Shown here: piece by piece, positions 8,463-16,180 of the stretch | Layout: each line of letters opens with the position of its first letter | How positions within the stretch are numbered: the first letter of the stretch is position 1 | DNA from: JACCTI01 sp038237435 | GTDB lineage: Bacteria; Verrucomicrobiota; Verrucomicrobiia; Chthoniobacterales; UBA10450 | Direction of reading: 5' to 3' | Assembly: GCA_038237435.1 (NCBI GenBank) | Contig: JBBRYT010000008.1 | Span: 96,096 to 160,095 of the forward strand | Length of the DNA stretch: 64,000 nt | The notes under the pieces: model-generated | What the model was told of the DNA's origin: nothing | Database searches by the model: none | Seen by the model: only the letters and a program-made list of their open reading frames with translations | Translations under genes and position numbers: made by a program

Positions 8463-8759
8463 ATGAACAAACCAACGACAAACAAATGTGCGACCGCAGT
8501 CTGCGCCCTCGCACTCACGATGCTTGTTATCCCAAGCATTGCACAAGCAGGCGGCCGCCGTAGCGGCTTCAACAATAATGTCGCAATTAACGAACGTGGC
8601 GCTAGCCAGAGCTCGTCCGCTCGTCGCGGCGGCACGGACGATCCCGCTAACCATGACGCAAACGATGATCGCGGCGTTCGTCGTAACGGTGCGGACGACC
8701 CGGCCGGGCACAATGTCGGTGACGACAACAACAAGAATCGTCGGGGCAGGGGTCGATAA
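8463..8759 (+). CDS. small secreted protein with Asp/Arg-rich internal repeat
   Basis: The 98-residue protein starts with a clear signal peptide (hydrophobic LALTMLVIPSIAQA, likely cleavage after AQA at residue 29). The mature part is hydrophilic and contains two copies of a unit of about 18 residues: RGGTDDPANHDANDD and RNGADDPAGHNVGDD, followed by a basic tail NKNRRGRGR. No family is recognised; alternating acidic and basic patches suggest binding to ions or polyanions, but that is a guess. It is preceded by dyad site 1 and followed by a good terminator, so it is probably a one-gene unit controlled with the ferritin-like gene downstream. Confidence 0.6.
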   Translation: MNKPTTNKCATAVCALALTMLVIPSIAQAGGRRSGFNNNVAINERGASQSSSARRGGTDDPANHDANDDRGVRRNGADDPAGHNVGDDNNKNRRGRGR

Positions 8760-8821
8760 AAGGGGCCTAACCCTAGCGCGGACGTCAGCGGCAACTAAGC
8801 CGTAGAAGCAGCAACCGAGGG

Positions 8822-8854
8822 CCGCGGAGCGCACGTCGCTCCGCGGTTCTTTTT
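8822..8854 (+). terminator. rho-independent terminator after the secreted repeat protein
   Basis: CCGCGGAGCG (8822-8831) pairs with CGCTCCGCGG (8837-8846) around a 5-base loop, followed by TTCTTTTTG. A 10-bp GC-rich stem plus T-run is a classic intrinsic terminator on the plus strand. Confidence 0.85.
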
Positions 8855-8900
8855 GTACCGAGGACTACTCTCGCAGAGGAGAGTTTATCCCAAGTCAGCA

Positions 8901-8922
8901 AAAGTAACAACCGCGTTACTTT
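8901..8922. promoter_or_regulatory. GTAAC-N6-GTTAC dyad, site 2
   Basis: AAAGTAAC (8901-8908), six bases, GTTACTTT (8915-8922): the longest and most symmetric copy, with 8-base arms. It lies 94 bases before the ferritin-like gene at 9017. Confidence 0.7.
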
Positions 8923-9016
8923 CCAAAGCTTGTGCGATGCACAACCGAATCATGATCTTGCAAGTTAGGGGTCATGGGCACCTTTTCAAATTAACAACAA
9001 GAAGGAGATATTCTCT

Positions 9017-10168
9017 ATGAATAGACTTGATGATCAGATGTTATCGCAAATAGCTGGTGAGACATTGGCGGCGCGCGCTGTGCCGCGTCGATCGTTTCTG
9101 CGTAGTCTGGGTATTGGTGCAGCTCTCTTAGCGCCCGGCGCGGCGCTGTTGACTAGCACTAAGAAGACTCTCGCGGATGACGGGAGAGACCGTGATAGAA
9201 ATCGCTTATCACGCGGCGATGCCGATATCCTGCGCTTCTTGGCAGCCGCCGAAATCATCGAGACCGATCTCTGGCAGCAATACACCGAGCTAGGCGGACA
9301 AGATGCTCCAGAGTCGGGTTACCGGAACGCCTTGGAAATCCTCGATGAAGATCAGCCTCAATATATCTCCGACAACACGGATGATGAGCAAAGTCATGTC
9401 GATTTCCTCAACGCTTATCTGCACTCGAAGGGTGAGAGGGGAGTTAGTTTCGATGCTTTTCGGACGCTTCCGAGTAGTAAGGCGACGGGAGCGAAACAGA
9501 TCGGCCGACTAACTAACCTGACCCAGCTAACCGTGGATACCAGCTGGTGGACTCGTTACCGCAGCACGACTAACCCCGATCTCGGTGCAACCTTTCCCCA
9601 GGCCATCCCGAGTTTGGCGACCGGATTGCACACCGCGATTCCGCGGAACAACAACGAGCTAGGCGATCCGGATAACCCGAGCGATCATGTGAAGGCAATC
9701 GCGTTCACCGCAGGTTTTCACTTTGCCTTTATCGAGCAAGGCGGAACCAGTCTTTACGCTGCCATGGCGCAGAAGGCTAGTAAATCCGAGGTGCTACAAA
9801 TTATTCTTAGCATCGGCGGAGCGGAGGTGATGCATTTTCAGACCTGGCAGGATAAAGCAGGCAACGCCACTTCCTTGACGGACTTTGATCCGATCAATCA
9901 ATCGACAGTGACGTTCCCGGACTTGAAGACTGGTCAGCCGGAGACCTTGCAGGCCAACCTGATCATGCCTGAGCCATGTCAGTTCATTAGTCCGAACTTG
10001 CCTCCGTGCTCGATCATTCGACCGACGGGAGCAGCCCACGTGAGTGCAATGGGGGCGGTGAATAGCTTCACCGCGGATGGCTTGTTCCGCGGACAATCCG
10101 CGGGTTTTTTCAAGCTACTCAATTCGCTGGCACAGGCCGCCGATGCCGCTCGCCGGGAGGTAGACTAG
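9017..10168 (+). CDS. Tat-exported ferritin-like domain protein
   Basis: The 383-residue protein has a twin-arginine signal (PRRSFLRSLGIGAALLAPGA, residues about 23-45) and then a ferritin-like four-helix region. The helix RGDADILRFLAAAEIIETDLWQQY carries the Glu cluster, and later TDDEQSHVDFLNAY, FTAGFHFAFIEQGG and GGAEVMHFQTWQDKAG supply the expected Glu/His metal ligands. It resembles the Ferritin_2 (dessication-related) group, whose role is poorly defined; iron or oxidative-stress handling outside the cytoplasm is likely. A strong ribosome site (AAGGAG, 9 bases before ATG) fixes the start. Dyad site 2 lies upstream and a terminator follows, so it is a single-gene unit. Confidence 0.8.
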   Translation: MNRLDDQMLSQIAGETLAARAVPRRSFLRSLGIGAALLAPGAALLTSTKKTLADDGRDRDRNRLSRGDADILRFLAAAEIIETDLWQQYTELGGQDAPESGYRNALEILDEDQPQYISDNTDDEQSHVDFLNAYLHSKGERGVSFDAFRTLPSSKATGAKQIGRLTNLTQLTVDTSWWTRYRSTTNPDLGATFPQAIPSLATGLHTAIPRNNNELGDPDNPSDHVKAIAFTAGFHFAFIEQGGTSLYAAMAQKASKSEVLQIILSIGGAEVMHFQTWQDKAGNATSLTDFDPINQSTVTFPDLKTGQPETLQANLIMPEPCQFISPNLPPCSIIRPTGAAHVSAMGAVNSFTADGLFRGQSAGFFKLLNSLAQAADAARREVD

Positions 10169-10225
10169 AAGAGAGCTATCGACTCGTTAAGCATTAGCAC
10201 CCGGAAGTAACGGCGGAAAACGAAA

Positions 10226-10263
10226 GAGCCCTCGCACAGCCGCGCGCGAGGGCTCCATTCTTT
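10226..10263 (+). terminator. rho-independent terminator after the ferritin-like gene
   Basis: GAGCCCTCGC (10226-10235) pairs perfectly with GCGAGGGCTC (10246-10255) around a 10-base loop; CATTCTTTAT follows. The stem is strong and the T-run is modest. Confidence 0.75.
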
Positions 10264-10341
10264 ATCTACCCTGAGTAGTTTAGTCCCGTGCGATCTCGTA
10301 TACTTCGACAAGCGCGATGCCGGTGCCGTTTCGCTTTGGGC

Positions 10342-10363
10342 AAAAGTAACTCGACTGTTACCT
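10342..10363. promoter_or_regulatory. GTAAC-N6-GTTAC dyad, site 3
   Basis: AAAAGTAAC (10342-10350), six bases, GTTACCT (10357-10363). First of two copies in the region before the cupredoxin/two-component operon; its centre is 68 bases from that of site 4. Confidence 0.68.
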
Positions 10364-10409
10364 AACATGAGTCGTGAGATCAGCATCAGCTCACGGGGCG
10401 TGCCGCGAC

Positions 10410-10433
10410 AAAGGTAACGATGTAGTTACTTTT
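10410..10433. promoter_or_regulatory. GTAAC-N6-GTTAC dyad, site 4
   Basis: AAAGGTAAC (10410-10418), six bases, GTTACTTTT (10425-10433). It lies about 84 bases before the operon start at 10517. Two tandem copies suggest cooperative binding at this promoter. Confidence 0.7.
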
Positions 10434-10516
10434 GAGCCGTAGCCTGGCGAGACCCAGCCAATGGGATGTTGGATAAGCCTTTCGCGCGCTGAACTTGTTG
10501 ATAACATCAACAAAAC

Positions 10517-11161
10517 ATGATCTGCCGCGCATTGCTTCTCACTCCCGTTACCCTTTTTGCCATCTGCCATTTAGCGTGCGCGCAGGCTGTGATCGAGGGA
10601 CGGGTCGAATTACCGAAAACCAGACTCGCGCCTGTGATGACGAAGCGCTATGAGATCGTAACCAAAGGCGGCGTGCTGGCGACGAATCCGCCACTGGCGG
10701 TGGTGTACCTGGAAGGTGCGCCGGGGAAAAGCGCGAGCCTGCCGATGAAGCAGGTCGCGCAAAAGGACATGACTTTTGTGCCGGCTTTGCTCGCGATCCA
10801 AGCGGGCACGACGGTTGAGTTTCCAAATGAAGACGACACTTATCACAACATCTTTTCCTACTCGCCCGCGAAACGTTTCGATTTGGGACGTTACCGGCCG
10901 GATGAGCGTCCGATCCCATCGGTCCTTTTCGATAAGGCTGGCCTGGTTACTCTGCGTTGCGATATCCACGAGCACATGCGCGGATTGATTCTGGTGCTTA
11001 ACACTTCGCACTTTGCGACCACCGAACCCGACGGACATTTTCGCCTAACGAATCTTCCGCCCGGCAAGTACACCCTCAAAGCCTGGGTCGATAGCAGCAC
11101 GACGAAAGAGCAACCTGTGGAAATAAAAAACGGATCGACGCTCCACATCGATTTTCCTTGA
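10517..11161 (+). CDS. exported cupredoxin-like protein with carboxypeptidase-regulatory-like tail
   Basis: The 214-residue protein has a signal peptide (cleavage near CAQA, residue 23). The middle part is a plastocyanin-type fold: VEFPNEDDTYHNIFSYS gives the first His ligand and LRCDIHEHMRG gives Cys, His and Met, the usual type-1 copper set. The tail (EPDGHFRLTNLPPGKYTLKAW) is a short carboxypeptidase-regulatory-like beta domain. It probably binds copper or carries electrons in the periplasm. It is the first gene of an operon with a sensor kinase (TTGA overlap), a porin and a response regulator, so it may be the partner or target sensed by that system. The exact role is unknown. Confidence 0.72.
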   Translation: MICRALLLTPVTLFAICHLACAQAVIEGRVELPKTRLAPVMTKRYEIVTKGGVLATNPPLAVVYLEGAPGKSASLPMKQVAQKDMTFVPALLAIQAGTTVEFPNEDDTYHNIFSYSPAKRFDLGRYRPDERPIPSVLFDKAGLVTLRCDIHEHMRGLILVLNTSHFATTEPDGHFRLTNLPPGKYTLKAWVDSSTTKEQPVEIKNGSTLHIDFP

Positions 11162-12951
11162 AGCAACCGCAGCCATCGAATCAGACCGGCCTGCGCAGTT
11201 ATCGCACGCGGCTGCTCGTCGCCATGATGCTAGTCGTGGTGGCGCTGACCACGCTGGGACTTTTCCTGGCGCAACGTAAAGTCGCAATCGAAGCGCATCT
11301 GGATCTTCTACAAGATTTCCGCAACGAGCTTGCCACGCTGCATGGCGTGCAGGAACTGCGACAGGCCGCGCTCGCGGAACGTTGTCGCACACTTGTTTTG
11401 CGTCCGCGCATTCACGCAGCGCTGGAGGATAACGCACTCGATCTTTTGTATCCGAGTGCGAAAGACGAATTGCGGGATGTAGTTAATTCTGGTGACGATG
11501 CGGAGACATCCGAGACTGCTTTAAGTGCGCGTTTCTACCGCTTTCTCGATGGTAAAGGCGCGGTGATTTCGCCGCCCGACGCCGAGCACGGCGGCGAGGT
11601 ATCGCCCGAAGAAGAACGTGCGCTCACGCTTCCCGCGCTTACCGAAGAACAGCAGCTTGGTTACTTATGGCGCAACAATTCGAGCGCCCACGCGGTCGAT
11701 GAAATTCTCACCATGCCGATCGTATCGACCGAGAACGGTGAAGTGATTGCCGCCCTCGTCCTCGGGGTTAAACCGGCCGAATTCGCGCGCAATCGTGGAG
11801 GTGAAATCAAAAGCGGCATCTGGCTAAACGGTCGGCTGCATTTACCGGCGCTGGCTGAAGGTGAACAACGAGCTCTGGCGAGTGAGCTCGCGCGCGCCGT
11901 GCCGCAGGCACCCGCGAGTGAACAGAGTTTCGAGGTGACGATCAACGGCGCGGCGCAGCTTCTCTTCTACAAACAACTCAATCCCGGCTCCCTTTATCCG
12001 CCGGTCTACGAAGTGGCGGTTTATCCGCTAGCCAATGCCATCGCGCGACAGCGGCAAATTCGCTGGCATGCCGTAATCGCAGGTGTGGCCTTGCTTATCG
12101 TCGGTTTGATTGCCAGTCATTTTCTTTCGCGACGTTTGTCGGCGCCGGTGGAAAAACTTGCCGTCACTTCACAGCACGAACACACCGAGCGCGTTCGGGC
12201 CGAAGCCGCGCTCGAAAGCACAGGCGTGGAGTTGCAACGCTCCGCGCGTTTCTCCGCCGATGCTTCCCACCAACTCAAAACACCGGTGACAGTTTTGCGC
12301 GCGGGGATTGAAGAGCTTCTCGGGCGCGAAGGTTTTTCTTCGGAAGTTTACGACGAGCTTTCCGCGCTGCTGCACCAGACCTATCGCATCACCGGCGTGG
12401 TCGATGATCTTCTCCTGCTGTCACGGATGGATGCGGGTCGATTGCAGATTCAAATCGAATCGGTCAACCTTTCGCAATTACTCGAAGAATGGATCGATGA
12501 CATTAGTGCTCTTCCCGATGACTTGCATGTGAAGCTCAAGACGAACTTTCCGCCCGGCCTTCATGTCTCGGGGGAGAAACGCTACATCGCTTTGATCCTG
12601 CAAAATCTTCTCGAGAATGCGCGCAAATATAACGTACCCGGAGGCGACATCTGCGTGGCCGCCGAAGAGAAAGGCGAATTCGTTATCCTGACGGTTGAAA
12701 ATACCGGACCGGCTATTCCCCTCGGGGCGCAAGAACACATTTTCGAACGCTTTCATCGCGGCGCGATGGGCGAGAATGTTCCAGGCCACGGACTCGGTCT
12801 AAATCTCGCGCGCGAATTGGCGCGGTTACAAGGCGGTGATGTCCGCTTGGTGCGATCGGATGGCGAGTGCACAGAATTCGAAGTACGCTTTCGGACTGCA
12901 CAGCGAACCGCCGTTAGTGTAAACGGCGGTGTCGCCCCGCAGTCCGCATGA
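11158..12951 (+). CDS. two-component sensor histidine kinase
   Basis: The 597-residue kinase has a first membrane helix (residues about 19-38), a periplasmic domain of about 260 residues, a second helix (about 303-323), a HisKA domain with the phospho-acceptor His371 in ASHQLKTPVTVL, and an ATP-binding domain with NLLENARKYN and GHGLGLNLARELARLQGG. It uses a TTG start at 11158 overlapping the TGA of the cupredoxin gene, which implies coupled translation; its own stop overlaps the next ATG. Its natural partner is the regulator at 14162. The signal is unknown; the cupredoxin neighbour suggests metal or redox sensing (inference). Confidence 0.88.
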   Translation: MKQPQPSNQTGLRSYRTRLLVAMMLVVVALTTLGLFLAQRKVAIEAHLDLLQDFRNELATLHGVQELRQAALAERCRTLVLRPRIHAALEDNALDLLYPSAKDELRDVVNSGDDAETSETALSARFYRFLDGKGAVISPPDAEHGGEVSPEEERALTLPALTEEQQLGYLWRNNSSAHAVDEILTMPIVSTENGEVIAALVLGVKPAEFARNRGGEIKSGIWLNGRLHLPALAEGEQRALASELARAVPQAPASEQSFEVTINGAAQLLFYKQLNPGSLYPPVYEVAVYPLANAIARQRQIRWHAVIAGVALLIVGLIASHFLSRRLSAPVEKLAVTSQHEHTERVRAEAALESTGVELQRSARFSADASHQLKTPVTVLRAGIEELLGREGFSSEVYDELSALLHQTYRITGVVDDLLLLSRMDAGRLQIQIESVNLSQLLEEWIDDISALPDDLHVKLKTNFPPGLHVSGEKRYIALILQNLLENARKYNVPGGDICVAAEEKGEFVILTVENTGPAIPLGAQEHIFERFHRGAMGENVPGHGLGLNLARELARLQGGDVRLVRSDGECTEFEVRFRTAQRTAVSVNGGVAPQSA

Positions 12952-14159
12952 GATTTCGAAATCTGGTCCTTTTTCTTTTTTGCACAGGAAGCGAAATCTC
13001 GGCCCAGGATTTTTTCGAAAAGCTCGATCAACACCTGCATGTCAGCGCGTTTGACGATCAATTTCGTGTCCGCCTTAGCGGCACGCTCGACGTGGAATTT
13101 TATCAATTCGATCAACCCACGCCGGGATTGATCGATTCGAAGGTCGACAATCTTCTTAATCCGCGACTCACTCTTTTTCTCGACACGCAAATCGGTCCGG
13201 CGCTCTACGTTTTCGTACAGGCGCGCGCCGATCGTCATTTTGATCCCACGGACAAAGGTGCGCAGGCTCGTCTCGATGAATACGCGTTGCGTATCACGCC
13301 GTGGGAAGACGGCCGCTTCAGTTTGCAATTTGGCAAGTTCGCCACAGTCATTGGTCGCTGGGTGCAGCGGCATTTGTCGTGGGACAATCCTTTCATCAAC
13401 GCGCCGCTCATTTACGAAAATATCACTGCTGTCGAAGATCGCGCTGCGCCGAGGTTCACGGCGGATTTCGACCCCGAATTAAGCGATGCGAAGTACGAAT
13501 ATAACCCGACCATCTGGGGACCGAGTTACACCAGCGGCGTTTCAGTCGCGGGGAAAATGGCGCAATTCGATTACGCCATGGAAGTAAAGAACGCCGCCCT
13601 CGCATCTCGTCCCGAAAGCTGGGATGCGACCCGCGTGGATTTTAGCCGACCGAGTGTGAGTGGGCGTTTCGGATTTCGGCCTAACGAGATGTGGAATTTC
13701 GATTTGTCCGGCAGCGTCGGTCCTTATTTTCAAGATCAGGCGCGCGCGACTTTGCCGGCAGGAAAAAGTTTGAGCGATTACGACGAGATTTTCATCGGCC
13801 AGGACGCGAGTTTCGAATGGCATCACGTGCAGGTCTGGGCGGAATTTCACGAGGTGCGGTTCCAGGTTCCGCTGGTCGGTGACGCAGATGTCTTCGGTTA
13901 TTTTTTGGAAGCGAAGTACAAAATCCTGCCGCAACTTTTTCTCGCGATGCGCTGGAACCAACAACTTTACGGCACGGTGCCCAACGGGAGCGGCCCTCAG
14001 ATCCCCTGGGGTCACGACGCCTGGCGCATCGATGCCGCGATCGGTTATCGTCTGACGGAACAAACGCAAGTTAAGTTGCAATACGATCTCGAACATGACG
14101 ACAACGCCCGCCACGGCTTTGGACATCTGCTAGCCACGCAGCTGACGATTCGTTTCTGA
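12948..14159 (+). CDS. outer-membrane beta-barrel protein (putative porin)
   Basis: The 403-residue protein has a short signal peptide (cleavage near ISAQ, residue 20) and alternating polar/hydrophobic strands rich in aromatic residues throughout, for example VRLSGTLDVEFYQFDQ and LFLDTQIGPALYVFVQARAD. It ends in LLATQLTIRF with a terminal Phe, the usual signal for outer-membrane barrel insertion. The start ATG overlaps the kinase stop (ATGA). It is likely a channel under control of the flanking kinase and regulator. The substrate is not evident. Confidence 0.75.
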   Translation: MRFRNLVLFLFCTGSEISAQDFFEKLDQHLHVSAFDDQFRVRLSGTLDVEFYQFDQPTPGLIDSKVDNLLNPRLTLFLDTQIGPALYVFVQARADRHFDPTDKGAQARLDEYALRITPWEDGRFSLQFGKFATVIGRWVQRHLSWDNPFINAPLIYENITAVEDRAAPRFTADFDPELSDAKYEYNPTIWGPSYTSGVSVAGKMAQFDYAMEVKNAALASRPESWDATRVDFSRPSVSGRFGFRPNEMWNFDLSGSVGPYFQDQARATLPAGKSLSDYDEIFIGQDASFEWHHVQVWAEFHEVRFQVPLVGDADVFGYFLEAKYKILPQLFLAMRWNQQLYGTVPNGSGPQIPWGHDAWRIDAAIGYRLTEQTQVKLQYDLEHDDNARHGFGHLLATQLTIRF

Positions 14160-14161
14160 TC

Positions 14162-14836
14162 ATGCGCGTATTAGTAGTTGATGATGAAGCTCGCCTGACG
14201 CGGCATGTCGTCTCCGCCTTAACGGAGGCGGGCCATGATCCCGTAACAGTCCATGAAGGCGAAGCCGCCTTGCGCAAAGCGACGGAAACAAGTTTCGATC
14301 TGATTGTCCTCGATGTCGGTTTGCCCGGGATCGATGGATTTGAAGTGCTGAAACGATTACGGACGCAGCATAATTTGACGCGCGTTTTAATGCTGACGGC
14401 GCGGGGCGAGTTAAACGATCGACTGACCGGGCTGCAGCTGGGCGCGGATGATTATTTGCCGAAACCTTTCGCGATGCAGGAATTGGTCGCGCGCGTGCGC
14501 GCCTTAAGCCGGCGCTTTGCCGAGGAACCCGCGCTCGCGCTGCGCGCCGGCGATCTTACTGTAAATCTAGCCGATCATTCCGTGCATCGCGGGGAAAAAT
14601 CGATCGAGCTTTCCACGCGCGAATTGACGTTACTGAAAGTTTTGCTGCGCGAGCCCGGGCGCGTCTTCACCCGCACTGAGTTATGCGAGCGTGTTTGGGA
14701 ACGCGAACATGAATACGACACCAAGCTGGTCGAAGTCTTTGTTGGCCGCTTGCGCAGGAAGATTGGACAACCGCCCTTAATCGAAACCGTCCGGCACATC
14801 GGCTATACCATTCCGAATACACAGTCCACGGCGTAG
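14162..14836 (+). CDS. OmpR/PhoB-family response regulator
   Basis: The 224-residue regulator has a receiver domain (acidic pair DD at 7-8, phospho-acceptor Asp51 in VLDVGLPGIDGF, Lys in YLPKPF) and a winged-helix DNA-binding domain (residues about 125-220, with STRELTLLKVLLREPGRVFTR split across the helix and EVFVGRLRRKIG in the recognition region). It begins 2 bases after the porin stop and ends the operon 10517-14836. It is the best candidate to bind the four GTAAC-N6-GTTAC dyads nearby, though OmpR-type regulators more often use direct repeats. Confidence 0.9.
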   Translation: MRVLVVDDEARLTRHVVSALTEAGHDPVTVHEGEAALRKATETSFDLIVLDVGLPGIDGFEVLKRLRTQHNLTRVLMLTARGELNDRLTGLQLGADDYLPKPFAMQELVARVRALSRRFAEEPALALRAGDLTVNLADHSVHRGEKSIELSTRELTLLKVLLREPGRVFTRTELCERVWEREHEYDTKLVEVFVGRLRRKIGQPPLIETVRHIGYTIPNTQSTA

Positions 14837-15128
14837 GCGTGCTAGAATCAATGAGTGCCGCGCGCGAATAGGAATTATGTGTTAGTGCCGTTCGGCGACT
14901 TTGCGCGAAACCGTGATTAGAGCGGTGACGAGCGGTGCTCTTTTACCGTTGCGCTTCAACATTTCCCAGGACACGAACCTTTCGTTTTTTGGTCTCGATC
15001 TTTTTTATGTTCTCGTTAGCGACCGCCTTTGCACTCGTTAGGTACTTATAGCTGCCGCTGTCTCAGCGGCACGAACGCATCGGACCTTCAGGCCTGCACT
15101 AGTCCTTAAGCTTCTGCCGACAGCACAG
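14837..15128. other. intergenic region with two repeat words and a hairpin
   Basis: No gene seen. It contains two CTCGTTAG words (15012-15019 and 15034-15041) only 22 bases apart. A hairpin follows, GCCGCTG (15054-15060), loop TCT, CAGCGGC (15064-15070), similar to the palindromes at 53491 and 58563. The operon ending at 14836 and the minus-strand gene ending at 15129 are convergent here, so the hairpin may help end transcription, but there is no T-run. Confidence 0.5.
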
Positions 15129-15440
15129 CTACATTATCTTCGGATGCCACGTGAGCATGAAGAGGAGGATGAACGCGAGAAAGCCCGCGCCGATCACGAT
15201 CTGGAGCAGCGCGAGAATCAAAAGGAGCCCGTAGAGAAATGATTTTCGCCCGACCCAATACGCAATCACCCCCAGGACCGCGAGAGGCTCGAAGATCGCA
15301 AGGACCAGGTTAACTATGTTCGCGTCGTTGAGGTGATACTGATTCGTTAGCCATCCACCAGTAAGCAAGTAGCGATAGACAAGGGCTGCTCCCAGGAGGT
15401 TAAGCACAGACCAGAGCGTCGCTTTAGATTCCAGTGACAT
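15129..15440 (-). CDS. small integral membrane protein
   Basis: The 103-residue protein has three hydrophobic helices (residues about 8-27, 42-62 and 67-96) and short charged loops. It starts MSLESKATLWSVLNLLGAAL and ends in LTWHPKIM. No family is recognised. It lies downstream of the TVP38 gene on the same strand (44-base gap) and may be part of that unit. Confidence 0.55.
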   Translation of the reverse strand: MSLESKATLWSVLNLLGAALVYRYLLTGGWLTNQYHLNDANIVNLVLAIFEPLAVLGVIAYWVGRKSFLYGLLLILALLQIVIGAGFLAFILLFMLTWHPKIM

Positions 15441-15484
15441 TTGAGGCGGCTAATCGACAAAACCTCCACGATGTGTGGAGGCCC

Positions 15485-16180
15485 CTATGTCTCCGATTTT
15501 AACGCTCGTTGGGCAAGGCGAGTGAGAAATATAGTAACGATAAGTGTCGCTAGTAGGCCGAGCGCGAGCGACCAATACTCCAGCGGGCTTTTCGCCGAGC
15601 GCGCGGAAGCTGCATCGATACCTATCTTCCCGATCGTCCCGAGATAAACGTATAGCAAGGTGCCGGGTAACATTCCGAAAAAACTAGCTATGATATAAGG
15701 CAGTAGTCTTATCGCCGTGAGGCCGTAGAGATAATTGCTGAGGTTAAAAGGAATGAGCGGACTTAGCCGCAGCAATCCAATCATCTTCCAGCCTTGTTCG
15801 CCAATCGCTCGATCGAGCGCGGCGAATTTTTTGTTCCTCGCGAAGCGCTTGGAAACCGCGGCTCGGGCAGCGTAACGCGCGATGAGAAAGGCTAGCGTCG
15901 CACCGATAGTAGCCCCGCAGAGAGCGGCGACGGTTCCCCAAAGCAAACCAAAAGCAACGCCGGCACCGACGGTGAGAATCCAGCCGGGCAGGAAGAAGAC
16001 CGTGGCCAAGGCATAGAGGCCGATGTAAAGGAGAACTCCCCAAGTCCCGAAGCCTTTGATCCATTGGTTGAATTCATTTAACCAATCTGCGACCGGCAAA
16101 AATTTCACCGCGACAATCAGCGCGATGGTTGCCAGCGCCACCGCGATCCATTTCCACGGCCATGATGATGGCGATTTCAT
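15485..16180 (-). CDS. TVP38/TMEM64-family (DedA-like) membrane protein
   Basis: The 231-residue protein has about five to six membrane helices and the family core: FLPGWILTVGAGVAFG, the small-residue helix GATIGATLAFLIARY, and LLRLSPLIPFNLSNYLYGL, where the Pro and Asn residues form the re-entrant element. The family is thought to move or scramble lipids or to act as transporters. Its ATG overlaps the stop of the MerA-like gene (ATGA), so the two are translated together. TVP38 proteins are often found beside such oxidoreductases in metal-related clusters. Confidence 0.85.
   Translation of the reverse strand: MKSPSSWPWKWIAVALATIALIVAVKFLPVADWLNEFNQWIKGFGTWGVLLYIGLYALATVFFLPGWILTVGAGVAFGLLWGTVAALCGATIGATLAFLIARYAARAAVSKRFARNKKFAALDRAIGEQGWKMIGLLRLSPLIPFNLSNYLYGLTAIRLLPYIIASFFGMLPGTLLYVYLGTIGKIGIDAASARSAKSPLEYWSLALGLLATLIVTIFLTRLAQRALKSET

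Noticed and set aside
8394..8834. 146-residue minus-strand gene opposite the secreted repeat protein
   Set aside because: It lies antisense to a gene with a clear signal peptide and across its terminator; composition looks like a shadow.
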